DNA of 64,000 nt from positions 34,390,371-34,454,370 of the forward strand of contig OX459096.1 in NCBI GenBank assembly GCA_949775045.1, written 5' to 3'. Positions 1-24,100 of this stretch are shown piece by piece. Under the pieces are notes generated by a model that did no database searches, was not told the DNA's origin, and was given only the letters and a program-made list of their open reading frames with translations. Origin of the DNA: Metridium senile (lineage: Eukaryota > Cnidaria > Anthozoa > Actiniaria > Metridiidae). Every line of letters begins with the position of its first letter. Position 1 is the stretch's first letter. The translations under genes were made by a program, and so were the position numbers.

Positions 1-3000
1 AAATTTGCCATATCACATAGCAATTTTTTTGAACTGGTTCGAAAATATTACCACAAAATAGTATATTTTTTGAACCGTTCAAAAAAATTGCCATTTTTGT
101 GGTACATTTTTTGAACATGGTATATTTTTGTAACGGTTCAAAAATTTTGCTATTTAATTTTTATCAAATATTTCAAGAAATTAAAGATGGAGATCCGTGC
201 CTTTGCTACTAAAATGTTCTTCTGTAATTGCGCTATTGATGGGACATTTTTTTTGGTATAAGCAAATATATTTATACATTTTTTTACGTTTTTAAGATTT
301 TAAGTATCCGTCTACAAAAAGCACAGATAAAGCCGCTTTTCTCGCATGAATTCTCAACTATATATTGAGCCAATAAATATAACAATAACAACGTATTATG
401 CATGCAAATCATCAAGTTTTAGCGAACAAAAGCAAACGAACACAAGGTGATTTTTTGACTTTCGTAGTCCAAACTGAATGACGCCAGATCACCAAGTATG
501 ACAAACTATTAAACTATTAAAGCAGTGAAAAAAAAAATTTTTTTTATAACACTGAAGAATTTAAAGTTATAGGCCTGCATGTTTTTTTATTTTGATAATG
601 TTATTTTTTGAGGTATTTTTGATATAACTCTAGCTGCTTTCTGGGTAACCAAACAGAGATATTTTAAAACCTAGTTCATATTTAATTGACGGAAATATCC
701 GAGCTTTGTTGTTAATAATAAAAAAATAATTTATTTCAATTCGGCGCCTTACATGTACAATTGAAATACAGATGATTAAAGAGAAAAGAAAGTCAGTAGA
801 ACCATGCAAAATATTGGGAGAAAAGGAAAGACTTGAGTTTACATGTAAATAAAGATACTGATTTAGTGGAGTTCCAGAGTGTTCACCACGTAAAAATGTC
901 CACATATCCATAGTCCTTTCCAGTCGGAAAGTAGGGAAAACACGTATAATAAGTTAAAATGACCATCACAAGCTGAGTCATAGCACAACGAATTAATTTT
1001 GTTGTGGAAAAGGCTGTTTAGCCTAAAAGATTAGTTTTAATAAAAAAAAAATCCAAGGTTAAAAAGTGTGATTTTTATTATTGAGAAACAACGCGGAAAA
1101 CAATTTTTTTACTTTACTAATTTTTAAATGATGTTTTTTGCTACATTTCTTCTTAGCCGTAGTTTGTTGTCACTGATTTCTGCAAAACATCCTTGACTTA
1201 TAACGGTGCAAATTTGGCTTGTTTAGGAATGTAGCAATTTTCCATAGCAGGGGCATTTTCAGTTTACGGGCAGTCTCGGGCGTTGTAGGAGTCAAAGGTT
1301 TAATAAGTTTTATCTACGTCTGTTGTACAGTTACCGTTTATAGTAAAATGTCGACCTGAGCTTATCGCGTTCTTATGGGTAGTCGTTATCATTCACTCTT
1401 TTCCAATGAGTCCGCAACACGTTATTTATTCCCCTCTTCCGTGGGAAGTGGCCAAGCTTCCGATTATTGCTGATTTCTCATAATCACTGTTGTGTGGTCG
1501 CCACTACACTTTATTGTCGAACGCCTATTTGACTTTTCAACATGTGCCTTTTCAAGCCGCTCGTAATTTAGATATTAGAAATGTTGGTGACTTGTAGGTA
1601 ACTGCAAACCGTCATGTGTTCAAAATTCAACAGAGAAGAGACTACAAGTACTGTAAGTACACTGAGCACGTGTAAAAGGCTCCCGTTGTCAGCTTGAAAC
1701 ATCCTGTCATTCTTTGAGAAATCACTTTGCAAGCTGCTTTGTTTGTTTATGTAATGTTTGTGTTTTGTTTAACACTTGTTTAATTTAACACTTGGCAATT
1801 AATTAATTTACGGTGTTTTGCCATTTTAAAACATCTGTTTTTCTATATATTAGTTTAGCTTATTGTAAATCTATTAGTGGATAAATAAATTAACATTGAA
1901 ATAATTAATTAATTAATCAATAAACGAATAGATGAATGAATGAAATATGTGTTAACCACTTCAGCATTCTATGCATAATCCTACTAGCAACCATACGTTT
2001 TATCAGCTTTTTCAAGATATGTCAAATAGTTTCTGGTCGGTTTAGCGTGGACAAATGGAATACAAGTGTCACTAGCCTTACTCGTTTTCACGATATAGAA
2101 GGCGGTCAAATCGTCAGGACGGACAAATCTTTTCATGACGGAAAGTCGTCAGTCTGGTGTGAAAACGGGACCACAACATCGATACTTGGGCATGTTGGCC
2201 AGTCAGACGCAACACACAGCAAAAGTGTCATACAATGAGTTATATAGGTTAAACTTTCAGACATCCCATACTAATAGTATAGTTACAGGTATAGTACATG
2301 TAAACTTATATGATATCATACTCAATAGATATATCTGGCAGCATGCCGGACACACACACACAAAAAGCACATTGTGGTACAAATTGTGGGAAACGTGTAC
2401 CCTTGCTACGCTTTAATGTAACCTTTTGGGGTAAAAAGGTTCCTATGAACAAGCTATAAACAAAAGAGACGTAAAGCATGGAAATAAACTAATATAGTAT
2501 TTCCGCTGCAAAAGTTTAATCATACGATGGCGGTGACTGCACGTAGACTGATTCAAATTCATAGCGTACTTCTACTTATATACCGACCCATAATGCACCG
2601 CGACTATCCCTTGTTTATTGTTCCTTTCCGGCAAAATATCATCTTATGGCAATCTCGTTCCCCAATTTACATAAATTACATTTTCAAGCAATTATTTATC
2701 TATATTTTTGACAACATTTTAATTTACTTACATGGAAATTTTTTGAACATGTTCGGAATGTTTGCCATATTTATTTTTTTATACTATAATATTTAATATT
2801 TGAGTAGCCCTAGTCTATATGTACGAAGGTGAATAAGCATTTTCAAAAATACGAGTGTTTAAACAAAATTTCAGCTGTTTCAGCCCATTTCAAAATCTTC
2901 GCAAAGAATGTGCTGTAAAAAATTCAGATTGCGATGGCGAACGTTAAAAATGAAAAATAATGCAAACGGACCTTAATGTCTTCCCGCTCTAGTATTTTGC

Positions 3001-3602
3001 TAGTATATATTTTTTAATTTCGTCAAAAAAATAGCAAAAGAACTAATTTCGAACATGTTCAAAAGGTTTGCTATACATGATATTTTTGTTAAAAAAATGA
3101 TTTTCAAAAAATTGTTTTTACGAATATCCTAGATAACGTTGATTAACAATGCATACGAAGTTTCATAATTTTGACTATTGTTTTAGGCAGGTTTTCAGTA
3201 CGTTCTCAAAGTTGATGTGATTTCAAAACTCAAGATTCTGAGTAAATGCTAGACTTGTACTAGACTTGTAATCTTCGTAAATTTAACGAAAAACTAGAAC
3301 GCGGTGGAGTTCTTATGGTGTACCAGCATAGAGGGTTCTTTACGGATCACCCCTTTTTTTGACGAAAAAACGGAATAAAACAATTTTTTTCATATTTTGA
3401 CCGAAAATTCTCCCTTTTTGAACCTCAACTTGAATAAAGCAAAAATGAATAGATGGAGAAACACCAAAGTTTAGGAGTGAAATATTTCATGGAAAACCCA
3501 CAAAATCACAAAATATTTTTTTTTAAATCGAAAAAATATTAGTTAAATTATCGGTCCGAACACGTTCATGGTGATGTTCAAAAAATTTCCGCGGATGCAT
3601 AT
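1..3602. repeat. First copy of a 3.6-3.8 kb tandem repeat
   Basis: The first bases of the window match the sequence from about 3829 onward, and the match continues with scattered substitutions and small indels to about 3600, where a TGATGG array begins. It holds no recognisable gene. It is AT-rich and scattered with the motifs GAACATGTTC and GTTCAAAAAATTTGCC in both orientations. The window starts inside this copy, so its true left end is not visible. It lies in the intron upstream of the first visible CPS exon. Confidence 0.85.
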
Positions 3603-3801
3603 CATGATGGTGATGGTGATGGTGGTGGTGGTGGTGATGGTGATGGTGATGGTGATGGTGATGGTGATGGTGATGGTGATGGTGATGGTGATGGTGATGG
3701 TGATGGTGATGGTGGTGATGCCGTGATGGTAATGGTGATGGTGATGGTGATGGTGATGGTGATGGTGATGGTGATGGTGATGGTGATGGTGATGGTGATG
3801 G
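3602..3801. repeat. (TGATGG)n microsatellite
   Basis: About 200 bp of nearly pure GGTGAT hexamers with one interruption near 3714-3735. It separates the two 3.6-kb repeat copies. Open frames across it (poly-His, poly-Ile-Thr) only reflect the repeat. Confidence 0.95.
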
Positions 3802-3825
3802 CCATATGCATTCGTACCATTGTTC

Positions 3826-6800
3826 AAAAAATTTGCCATATCACATAGCAAATTTTTTGAACTGGTTCGAAAATATTTCCACAAAATAGTATAATTTTTG
3901 AACCGTTCAAAAAAATTGCCATTTTTGTGGTACATTTTCTGAACATGGCATATTTTTCTAACGGTTCAAAAATGTTGCTATTTAGTTTTTATCAAATATT
4001 TCAAGAAATTAAAGATGGAGATCCGTGCCTTTGCTACTAAAATATTCTTCTGTAATTGCGCTATTGATGGGACATCTCTTTTGGTATAAGCAAACATATT
4101 TATATATTTTTTTAGGTTTTTAAGATTTTCTTAAGTATCCGTCTACAAAAAGCACAGATAAAGCCGCTTTTCTCGCATGAATTCTCAACTATATATTGAG
4201 TCAATAAATATAACAATAACAAAGTATTATGCATGCAAATCATCAAGTTTTAGCGAACAAAAGCAAACGACCACAAGGTGATTTTTGACTTTCGTAGTCC
4301 GAACTGAATGACGCCAGATCACCAATTATGACAAACTATTAAACTATTAAAGCAGTGAAAAAATGTTTTGTTATTTTTTTTTTATAACACTGTCAAGAAT
4401 TTAAAGTTATAGGCCTGTTTTTTTATTTTGATAATGTTATTTTTTCAGGTATTTTTGATATAACTCCTGCTTTCCGGGTAACCAAACAGACATATTTTAA
4501 AACCTAGTTCATATTTAATTGACGGAGATATCCGAGCTTTGTTGTTAATAATAAAAACATAATTTATTTCAATTCGCCTTACATGTACAATTGAAATACA
4601 GATGAATAAAGAGAAAAGAAAGTCAGTAGAATCATTCAAAATATTGGGAGAAAAGGAAAGACTTGAGTTTACTTGTAAATAAAGATACTGATTTAGTGGA
4701 GTTCCAGAGTGTACACCACGTAAAAATGTCCACATATCCATAGTCCTTTAATTTCCAGTCGTAAAGTAGGGAAAACACGTACGTAGTTAAAATGACCATG
4801 ACAAGCTGAGTCATATAGCACAACGAATTAATTTTGTTGTGGAAAAGGCTGTTTAGCCTAAAACATTAGTTTTAATAAAAAAATCCAAGGTTAAAAAGTG
4901 TGATTTTTATTATTGAGAAATAACACGGAAAACAATTTTTCTACTTTACTAATTTTTAAATGATATTTTTTGCTACATTTCTTCTTAGGCGTAGTTATTG
5001 TCACTGATTTCTGCAAAACATCCTAAAGGTGCCTACTATTGACTTATTACGGTGCAAATTTGGTTTGTTTAGAAATGTAGCAATTTTCCATAGCAGGGCA
5101 ATTTCAGTTTACGGGCAGTCTCGGGCGTTGTAGGAGTCAAAGTTTTAATAAGTTTTATCTACGTCTGTTGTACAGTTACCGTTTATAGTAAAATGTTGAC
5201 CTGAGCTTATCGCGTTCTTATGGGTAGTCGTTATCATTCACTCTTTTCCATTGAGTCCGCAACACGTTATTTCATTCCCCTCTTCCGTGGGAAGTGGCCC
5301 AGCTTCCGGTTATTGCTGATTTCTCATAGTCACTGTTGTGTGGTCGCCACTACACCTTATTGATGAACGTCTATTTGACTTTTCAACATGTGCATTTTCA
5401 AGCCGCTCGTAATTTAGACTGTCACGATCAACTTAAATGTCGCAAAGTTGCGGTTCTGAAAGCCGTTTATCGAGTAGTATATTAGAAATGCTGGTGACTT
5501 GTAGGTAACTGCAAACCGTCATGTGTTCAAAATTCAACAGAGAAGAGACTACAAGTACTGTAAGTACACTGAGCACGTGTAAAAGGCTCCCGTTGTCAGC
5601 TTGAAACATCCTGTCATTCTTTGACAAATCACTTTGCAAGCTGCTTTGTTTGTTTATGTAATGTTTGTGTTTTGTTTAATTTAACACTCGGCAATTAATT
5701 AATTTACGGTGTTTTGCCAATTTAAAACATTTGTTTTTCTATATATTAGTTTAACTTATTGTAAATATATGAGTGGATAAATAAATAAACATTGAAATAA
5801 TTAATTAATTAATCAATAAACGAATAGATGAATGAATGAAATATGTGTTAACCACTTCAGCATTCTATGCATAATCCTACTAGCAACCATACGTTTTATC
5901 AGCTTTTTCAAGATATGTCAAATAGTTTCTGGTCGGTTTAGCGTGGACAAATGGAATACAAGTGTCACTAGCCTTACTCGTTTTCACAATATAGAAGGCG
6001 GTCAAATCGTCAGGACGGACAAATCTTTTCATGACGGAAAGTCGTCAGTCTGGTGTGAAAACGGAACCACAACATTGATACTTGGGCATGTTGGCCAGTC
6101 AGACGCAACACATAGCAAAAGTGTCATACAACGAGTGGATATAGGTTAAACTTTCAGACATCCTATACTAATAGTATAGTTACAGGTATAGTACATGTAA
6201 AATTATACGATATCATACTCAGTAGATATATCTGGCAGCATGCCGGACACACACACACACACACAAAAACATTTTTGAACAAATTGGGAAACGTGTACCC
6301 TTGCTACGCTTTAATGTAACCTTTGGGGTAAAACGGTTCCTATGCATGAACAAGCTATACAACCAAAAGAGACGTAAAGCATGGAAATAAACTAATATAG
6401 TATTTCCGCTGCAAAAGTTTAATCATACGATGGCGGTGACTGACCGTAGACTGATTCAAATTCATAGCGTACTTCTACTTATATACTGACCCATAATGCA
6501 AAATATCATCTTATGGCAATCTCGTTCCTCAATTTACATTAATTACATTTTCAAGCAATTATTTATCCATATTTCGACAACATTTTAATTTACTTACATG
6601 GAAATTTTTTGAACATGTTCGGAATGTTTGCCATATTAATTTTTTTATACTATAATATTCAGTATTTGTCTAGCCCTAGTCTATATGTACGAAGGTGAAT
6701 AAGCATTTTCAAAAATACGAGTGTTTAAACAAAATTTCAGCTGTTTCAGCCCATTTCAAAACCTTCGCAAAGAATGTGCTGTAAAAAATTCACATTGCGA

Positions 6801-7465
6801 TGGCGAACGTTAAAAATGAAAAATAATGCAGACGGACCTTAATGTCTTCCCGCTCTAGTATTTTGCTAGTATATTTTTTTTTAATTTCGTCAAAAAAATA
6901 GCAAAAGAACTAATTTCGAACATGTTCAAAAAGTTTGCTATACATGATATTTTTGTTAAAAAAATGATTTTCAAAAAATTGTTTTTACGAATATCCTAGA
7001 TAACGTTGATTAACAATGCATACGAAGTTTCATAATTTTGACCATTGTTTTAGGCAGGTTTTCAGTACGTTCTCAAAGTTGATGTGATTTCAAAACTAAA
7101 GATTCTGAGTAAATGCTAGACTTGTACTAGACGTGCAATATTCGAAAATTTAACGAAAAACTAGAACGCGGTGGAGTTCTTATGGTGTACCAGCATAGAG
7201 GGTTCTTTACGGATCACCCCTTTTTTTGACGAAAAACCGGAATAAAACAATTTTTTTCATATTTTGACCGAAAATTCTCCCTTTTTGAACCTCAACTTGA
7301 ATAAAGCAAAAATGAATAGATGGAGAAGCACCAAAGTTTAGGAGTGAAATATTTCATGGAAAACCCACAAAATTACAAAATATTTTTTTAAAAAACGAAA
7401 ATTTTTTAATTAAATTATCGATCCGAACACGTTCATGGTGATGTTCAAAAAATTTCCGCGGATGC
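3826..7465. repeat. Second copy of the 3.6-3.8 kb tandem repeat
   Basis: Collinear with positions 1-3602. Differences include a block of about 57 bp at 5419-5475 (just before TATATTAGAAATG) that is absent from the first copy near 1571, and the loss of about 25 bp near 6495. A frame of about 100 codons is open in both copies (1936-2238 and 5832-6149), but its 3' ends differ and no family is recognised, so it is not called as a gene. Confidence 0.85.
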
Positions 7466-8756
7466 ATATCATGATGGTGATGGTGATGGTGATGGTGATG
7501 GTGATGGTGATGGTGATGGTGATGGTGATGGTGATGGTGATGGTGATGGTGATGGTAATGGTGATGATCATGATGGTGGTGATGCCGTGATGGTAATGGT
7601 GATGATCATGATGGTGGTGATGGTGATGCCGTGATGGTAATGGTGATGATCATAATGGTGGTGATGGTGATGCCGTGATGGTAATGGTGGTGATGGTAAT
7701 GGTGGTGATGGTGATGGTAATGGTGATGATCATGATGGTGGTGATGGTGATGCCGTGATGGTAATGGTGATGATCATAATGGTGGTGATGGTAATGGTGG
7801 TGATGGTGATGGTGATGGTGATGATCATAATGGTGGTGATGGTAATGGTGATGATCATGATGGTGGTGATGGTGATAATGATAACGATGTTGATAATGAT
7901 GATGGTTTTGATGACTTATGACGATGGTGATGGTGACGATGATGGTGAAAATGATGGTAGTGGTGGTGATAAAGATAATGATGGTGATTGATGATGATGA
8001 TGATGATGGTAGTGGTAGTGGTGGTGATAAAGATAATGATGGTGATTGCTGCTGCTGATGATGATAATGATGATGGTAGTGGTGGTGATAAAGATAATGA
8101 TGGTGATTGCTGCTGATGATGATGGTGATGATAATGGTAGTGGTGGTGATAAAGATAATGATAGTGATTGCTGCTGATGATGATAATGATGATGGTAGTG
8201 GTGGTGATAAAGATAATGATAGTGATTGCTGCTGATGATGATAATGATGATGGTAGTGGTGGTGATAAAGATAATGATGGTGATTGCTGCTGCTGATGAT
8301 GATAATGATAATGGTAGTGGTGGTGATAAAGATAATGATGGTGATTGCTGCTGATGATGATGGTGATGATAATGGTAGTGGTGGTGATAAAGATAATGAT
8401 GGTGATTACTGATGATAATGGTAGTGGTGGTGATAAAGATAATGATGGTGATTGCTGCTGATGATGATGGTGAAAATGATGGTAGTGGTGGTGATAAAGA
8501 TAATGATGGTGATTACTGATGATAATGGTAGTGGTGGTGATAAAGATAATGATGGTGATGGTGACGATGATGGTGAAAATGTTGGTAGTGGTGGTGATAA
8601 AGATAATGATGGTGATTACTGATGATGATGATAGTGGTGGTGATAAAGATAATGATGGTGATGATGGTGCCTGGTATACGTAATGGTGATGATGATGGTA
8701 TAGTGATGATGATGATGATGATGATGCTAATGATGCTAATAATCATGATAACGTTT
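7466..8756. repeat. GATGAT-rich microsatellite and 50-60 bp minisatellite
   Basis: It starts as pure GATGGT repeats and passes at about 7960 into a minisatellite whose unit contains GATGGTAGTGGTGGTGATAAAG followed by ATAATGATGGTGATTGCTGC. It ends about 15 bp before the acceptor of the first visible CPS exon. No coding is supported. Confidence 0.9.
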
Positions 8757-8771
8757 AATTCATTATTCCAG

Positions 8772-19580
<10,809 letters not shown>

Positions 19581-19639
19581 ACATGATATGTGCCGTTAAT
19601 TATCATTGTTATTATTTTACTTTTTATTGGTATTTAAAA

Positions 19640-19930
19640 GTTAAAGTATTTAGTTTGGTATGAATGCATTTTTGAATTTAAAATTCCAAGTATCTATTTT
19701 GGTATGAATTTATTTTTTAATTTAAAATTCCAAGTATTTATTTCGCTATGAATCTTTTTTTTGAATTTAAAATTCCAAGTATTTATTTCGCTATGAATCT
19801 TTTTTTTTTAATTTAAAATTCCAAGTATCTATTTTGGTATGAATGTATTTTGAATTTAAAATTCCAAGTATTTATATCGGTATGAATGTATTTTTGAATT
19901 TAATTTTTGAAGTATTCAGTTCAATTTTAA
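19640..19930. repeat. About 45-bp minisatellite in the CPS 3' UTR
   Basis: About six units of TTGGTATGAATG, poly-T, GAATTTAAAATTCCAAGTAT, beginning 60 bp after the stop. The copy at 56345-56690 has a different unit count and order. Confidence 0.9.
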
Positions 19931-20082
19931 TGTAATTTTGAATATACTAATTGACGTATTCATTTCGATATTAATGTATTTTTGGTATTATAAACTCTAC
20001 GTATGAGATAATCACAAGAAGGACAACAGGGTAACATAGATTAAAACAACATTTGTAAATTGGTTGTTGACGGTTTGTTATG

Positions 20083-20088
20083 AATAAA
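20083..20088 (+). promoter_or_regulatory. Polyadenylation signal AATAAA, CPS gene
   Basis: First AATAAA on the plus strand after the CPS stop at 19580, giving a 3' UTR of about 0.5 kb. Conserved in the duplicate at 56821. Confidence 0.6.
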
Positions 20089-20330
20089 GTGATACACTTT
20101 TCTACCACAAAAACAGTGTTACTCTCTGATGTTTTAGACGTTAATCAAATAAGGTAAATATAAGCAGTAGAAATACTCCATTTGGTACAAAGTCACTGTA
20201 TTAGTTTCTTCAAGTAACATTACTCAGAAAAACGATTGTAGGTTCTCCAGGCGGGGAATTAAACCCGCATCCTTCTGATTCATAATATTTTAATGTACTA
20301 CACATTTGCAATATAGTAAATGTTAATATT

Positions 20331-20433
20331 TACCCTGCGAGCAGAGGTTCCTTTCTCTTACCTAGAACGACGAGAAAAGTAACTTTCCTCGTCGTTCCAG
20401 GTAAGAGAGAAAGAAATCTCTGCTCGCAGGGTA
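20331..20433. mobile_element. 103-bp hairpin MITE, 9-bp target duplication
   Basis: Near-perfect hairpin with ends TACCCTGCGAGCAGAG, flanked by GTTAATATT at 20322-20330 and 20434-20442. The same insertion with the same duplication exists at 57068-57170, so it predates the segmental duplication. Ends match the large Mutator-like element at 32881-35913. Confidence 0.95.
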
Positions 20434-20871
20434 GTTAATATTATACTAGATTTACAAATAACATTAAGGAATATACAATCTTTTTAATGTATTAATCTTG
20501 ATTTGTGCAGGTTTTTCAAAATGGATAGGTACAGGCTACCTGACATAACTTTCGTTAAACGAGTCAGAGAGTCCTAATATATATTTTGAGGCCTTGTTTG
20601 GTCACTTGTGTTGAGTTGAGCTGAGTATAGATAGGCATGCAAATTATAAATCATTTAAGAGAGAGCAGATAATCAAAAAAGATATTACATGATAACAATA
20701 TACGCACGGCGCATGCGTAAGCAAAACACAAGACTAACTGAAGATTTTACGAAGGGTTTCGTGTTTTCGTGTGGTTATGTATTTAAAAGCGAATTTCTCT
20801 TGTATTATTTGACAAGGAAAAGAAAACAACTAATGTAATGTGTTACCAAACGCCGGTAAATCTCCAATGAT

Positions 20872-20877
20872 TTTATT
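20872..20877 (-). promoter_or_regulatory. Polyadenylation signal AATAAA, SLC22 gene
   Basis: Minus-strand AATAAA about 240 bp after the SLC22 stop at 21116. The two genes converge with their signals about 0.8 kb apart. Confidence 0.55.
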
Positions 20878-21115
20878 GTAAACACGACCGTCTTCCGAGC
20901 GTGCGCAGTGCGTTTTTCAACCGTGTCATGACACTACACACATGATTACTGAACTGGAGATATCTGGCTAGTTGTGAGCTACCGTTTTAAAACTTACAGT
21001 CTATACTAAATCAGTGTTTCTTTCAAAGTAAAGTTTCCGGTGTTAGCAGATGGCCCGTATGCAGACTTTACAGGGGTAACTACGACATAGGCGGAGCAAT
21101 AAAATGAAAATATCT

Positions 21116-24100
21116 CTATATAGTTGTCTCAAAAAGCTGAGTACTGCCTTGGTCATTCCCATCGTGCAGTGCATCCTCTTTAACGATGCATTCTTTACGA
21201 GTATTCTGCCGTCGACAAGGAAGACTATAGTCCTCGTCCCACTCCTCCACTTGACTAACGGTCTGGGGCATGGGACTGAATAGAGTTTCAGGTAACAGCA
21301 ATGACATGAAGCCAGCGGTAAACCCAAAGAAACCTAGTACGATCAATGGCAGGTTTTGCATGTAGTCGTTCTAAAAACAAAATACAGCAGTTAGTTCTCG
21401 TGAATTCAATTGGTTAAAATATAACAATATGTGTACGAATGTTGATTAGAGAAACAATCTTGAGACTTGATAAAACCGAGCATCCCATAGAGCGAACTAC
21501 AACGAAGATAATATACCACACTACAAAGACTACAAAGTCAGATATCAACTTGGTGCAGAGCTGGTACGAATGAATGAGATGCGCGCGCAGCTTATAGTAA
21601 ACAATATATGAGTAAACTAAAGCTCCAGCTTTGAACAACCATAGGCTTGGCAGTTACCACTAGTCAACAACCCTGCCTATGGAGACAGTTTATAACTAGA
21701 AATTATCCAATCATCGAGCGAATGATATTTCATGTTACACTCCTGTGTTACGTTGAAAGCTGACTGAGGGTACCTTGTGGAGGCAAGAAAATGAAAAGGA
21801 AAGAGTTATCCTGTCAGTAAGCAAGTTACATCTGTTAGTTCTGAGAGAAGACAAAGTGTATTTACCAGGAAGACAAAGTATGGTGCGATAATTCCACCAA
21901 CACGTGACATCATAGAGCCAACGCCCATTGAAAGGTTCCTGTCGAGATCAAAGGTAAAATATGATAAAAACAAGCCGCTTAGCATGGTTATCATTGTGAC
22001 ATCAAATAAGATATCTCAGTGATTTAGCAGGGAAAGATTTTTGTTCAAAATGATCAGGTCATAATAGGAAGCGTTGTGACTAACCTTAGTAGAGTTGGAC
22101 TTAATTCCGAGTGATAGATATACACCAAAGAGAATGTAGCACTGGTACAGAAAACACCAAACACAGCTAAACCTTTGACTGCAGGGTGAACATCCATTGG
22201 TCGTCCTGTACACAGGGATGATAGTAATATAGAGTTACGACACTCAACTCAGTTACATTTTAGTAACGTACATGCATTACATATCAGACTTTTATATCTC
22301 TTCCTCGGGCAAAACCTATTTAGGGCTAGGGTTATTAAGGCTATAGGTTAGCTGTATCGACGTATATCATACATAACACATTCGATGCTCGCTCATAACG
22401 ATAACAAAGAAATCAGCTTTATTAACGTACCTTTAACACTTGGTACAGCAAGCACCAGTAGACATGCCACGCCCCCTAGTAACATGTATATGCAATAACT
22501 ATATCGACGACCACACCTACAATAACATAGTATGTCATATATACCAATAGACACCAGCAGACAGGCCACCCCTCCCCCACCCCCAGTAACATGTATATTC
22601 AATAACTATATCGACGACCACACCTACAATAACATAGTATGTCATATATACCAATAGACACCAGCAGACAGGCCACCCCTCCCCCACCCCCAGTAACATG
22701 TATATTCAATAACTATATCGACGACCACACCTACAATAACATAGTATGTCATATATACCAATAGACACCAGCAGACACCCCCATCCCCTAGTAACATGTA
22801 TATGCAATAACTATATCGACGACCACACCTACAACAACATACTATGTCATATATACCAATAGACACCAGCAGACACCCCCACCCCCTAGTAACATGTATA
22901 TGCAATAACTATATCGACGACCACACCTACAACAACATACTATGTCATATATACCAATAGACACCAGCAGACACCCCCACCCCCTATACCCCCTCCCCTT
23001 ACCCCAATCTCACATTATATAATCGATACTTGCTTACTTAGTTAGCGCAAATGGGTTTACCGTTTAAAGTCGATCTAGGGACTGATTATCTCCCTCCCTT
23101 CTTGATCTTTTGACTAGTGCGACGTTAGGTTGTCTGTCGGGATAGCGCGGATGAGGTCGAAATCTTCATCCTACACTTTCAATCGATTTGATGCTTTAGC
23201 TTCATAGAATGTCTCGGAGGAATCGTCCCATTTTTTAATTTTTCAAAAAAGTTATCATATATAATTAGTTTCGTTGTCCGGGGAGTGCAGTCTTAAAGGG
23301 TGGGCTACGGTCATGTGTTCGAACCCTGGTGATTCCACTTTTTTTCTTTTTTCTTGTCAATTTTCCTTTTTTTACTCTTTCTTCCATTTTTCAGTTTTGC
23401 ATATAAATTTCCCAAAAATAACAAGTGATATCAGTAAACTGTATAGTAAGAAATAAAAGCTAATATAATTAGTAAGGGACGTTAAAACTAGTTGCACAAG
23501 TTTACCTTTTAATCATAATCCACAAGGACAAAACCCCTGGCATAGACACTGCAAACATGATAAAGACGTTGAGATGAAACGAACCGCCCAGGTTCTTGGC
23601 ATTCAAGGTAAGACCAAAGAAGATGATTGAGTTGATAAGCCTATAAACCAGTAGATATTATGAAAAATATCACATGATGGGGATGATGATCGAGATGATA
23701 AGCCTATAGACCAGTAGATATCATGAAAAATATCACATGATGGGGCTGATGATCGAGATGATAAGCCTATAGACCAGTAGATATCATGAAAAATATCACA
23801 TGATGGGGATGATGATCGAGATGATAAGCCTATAGACCAGTAGATATCATGAAAAATATCACATGATGGGGATGATGATCGAGATCGATGATAAGCCTAT
23901 AGACCAGTAGATATCATGAAAAATATCACATGATTATGAAAAATATCACATGATTATGAAAAATATCACATGATGGTGATGAGGGTCGAGATGATTATGA
24001 TTATGGTAATGATGATGACAATAATGATGATGATGGTAATGATCATGACGATTGTGATGGTGATGATGATGATGATGTTGAGGATGATGACGATAATAAT

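Noticed and set aside
1936..2238. A frame of about 100 codons present in both 3.6-kb repeat copies
   Set aside because: Preserved because the DNA is duplicated; the ends differ, the frame is short and no family is recognised.
22393..22905. Short membrane-like proteins spanning the exon 6 array
   Set aside because: They are exon 6 codons read through into the intron repeat; better explained as tandem acceptor units of the SLC22 gene.
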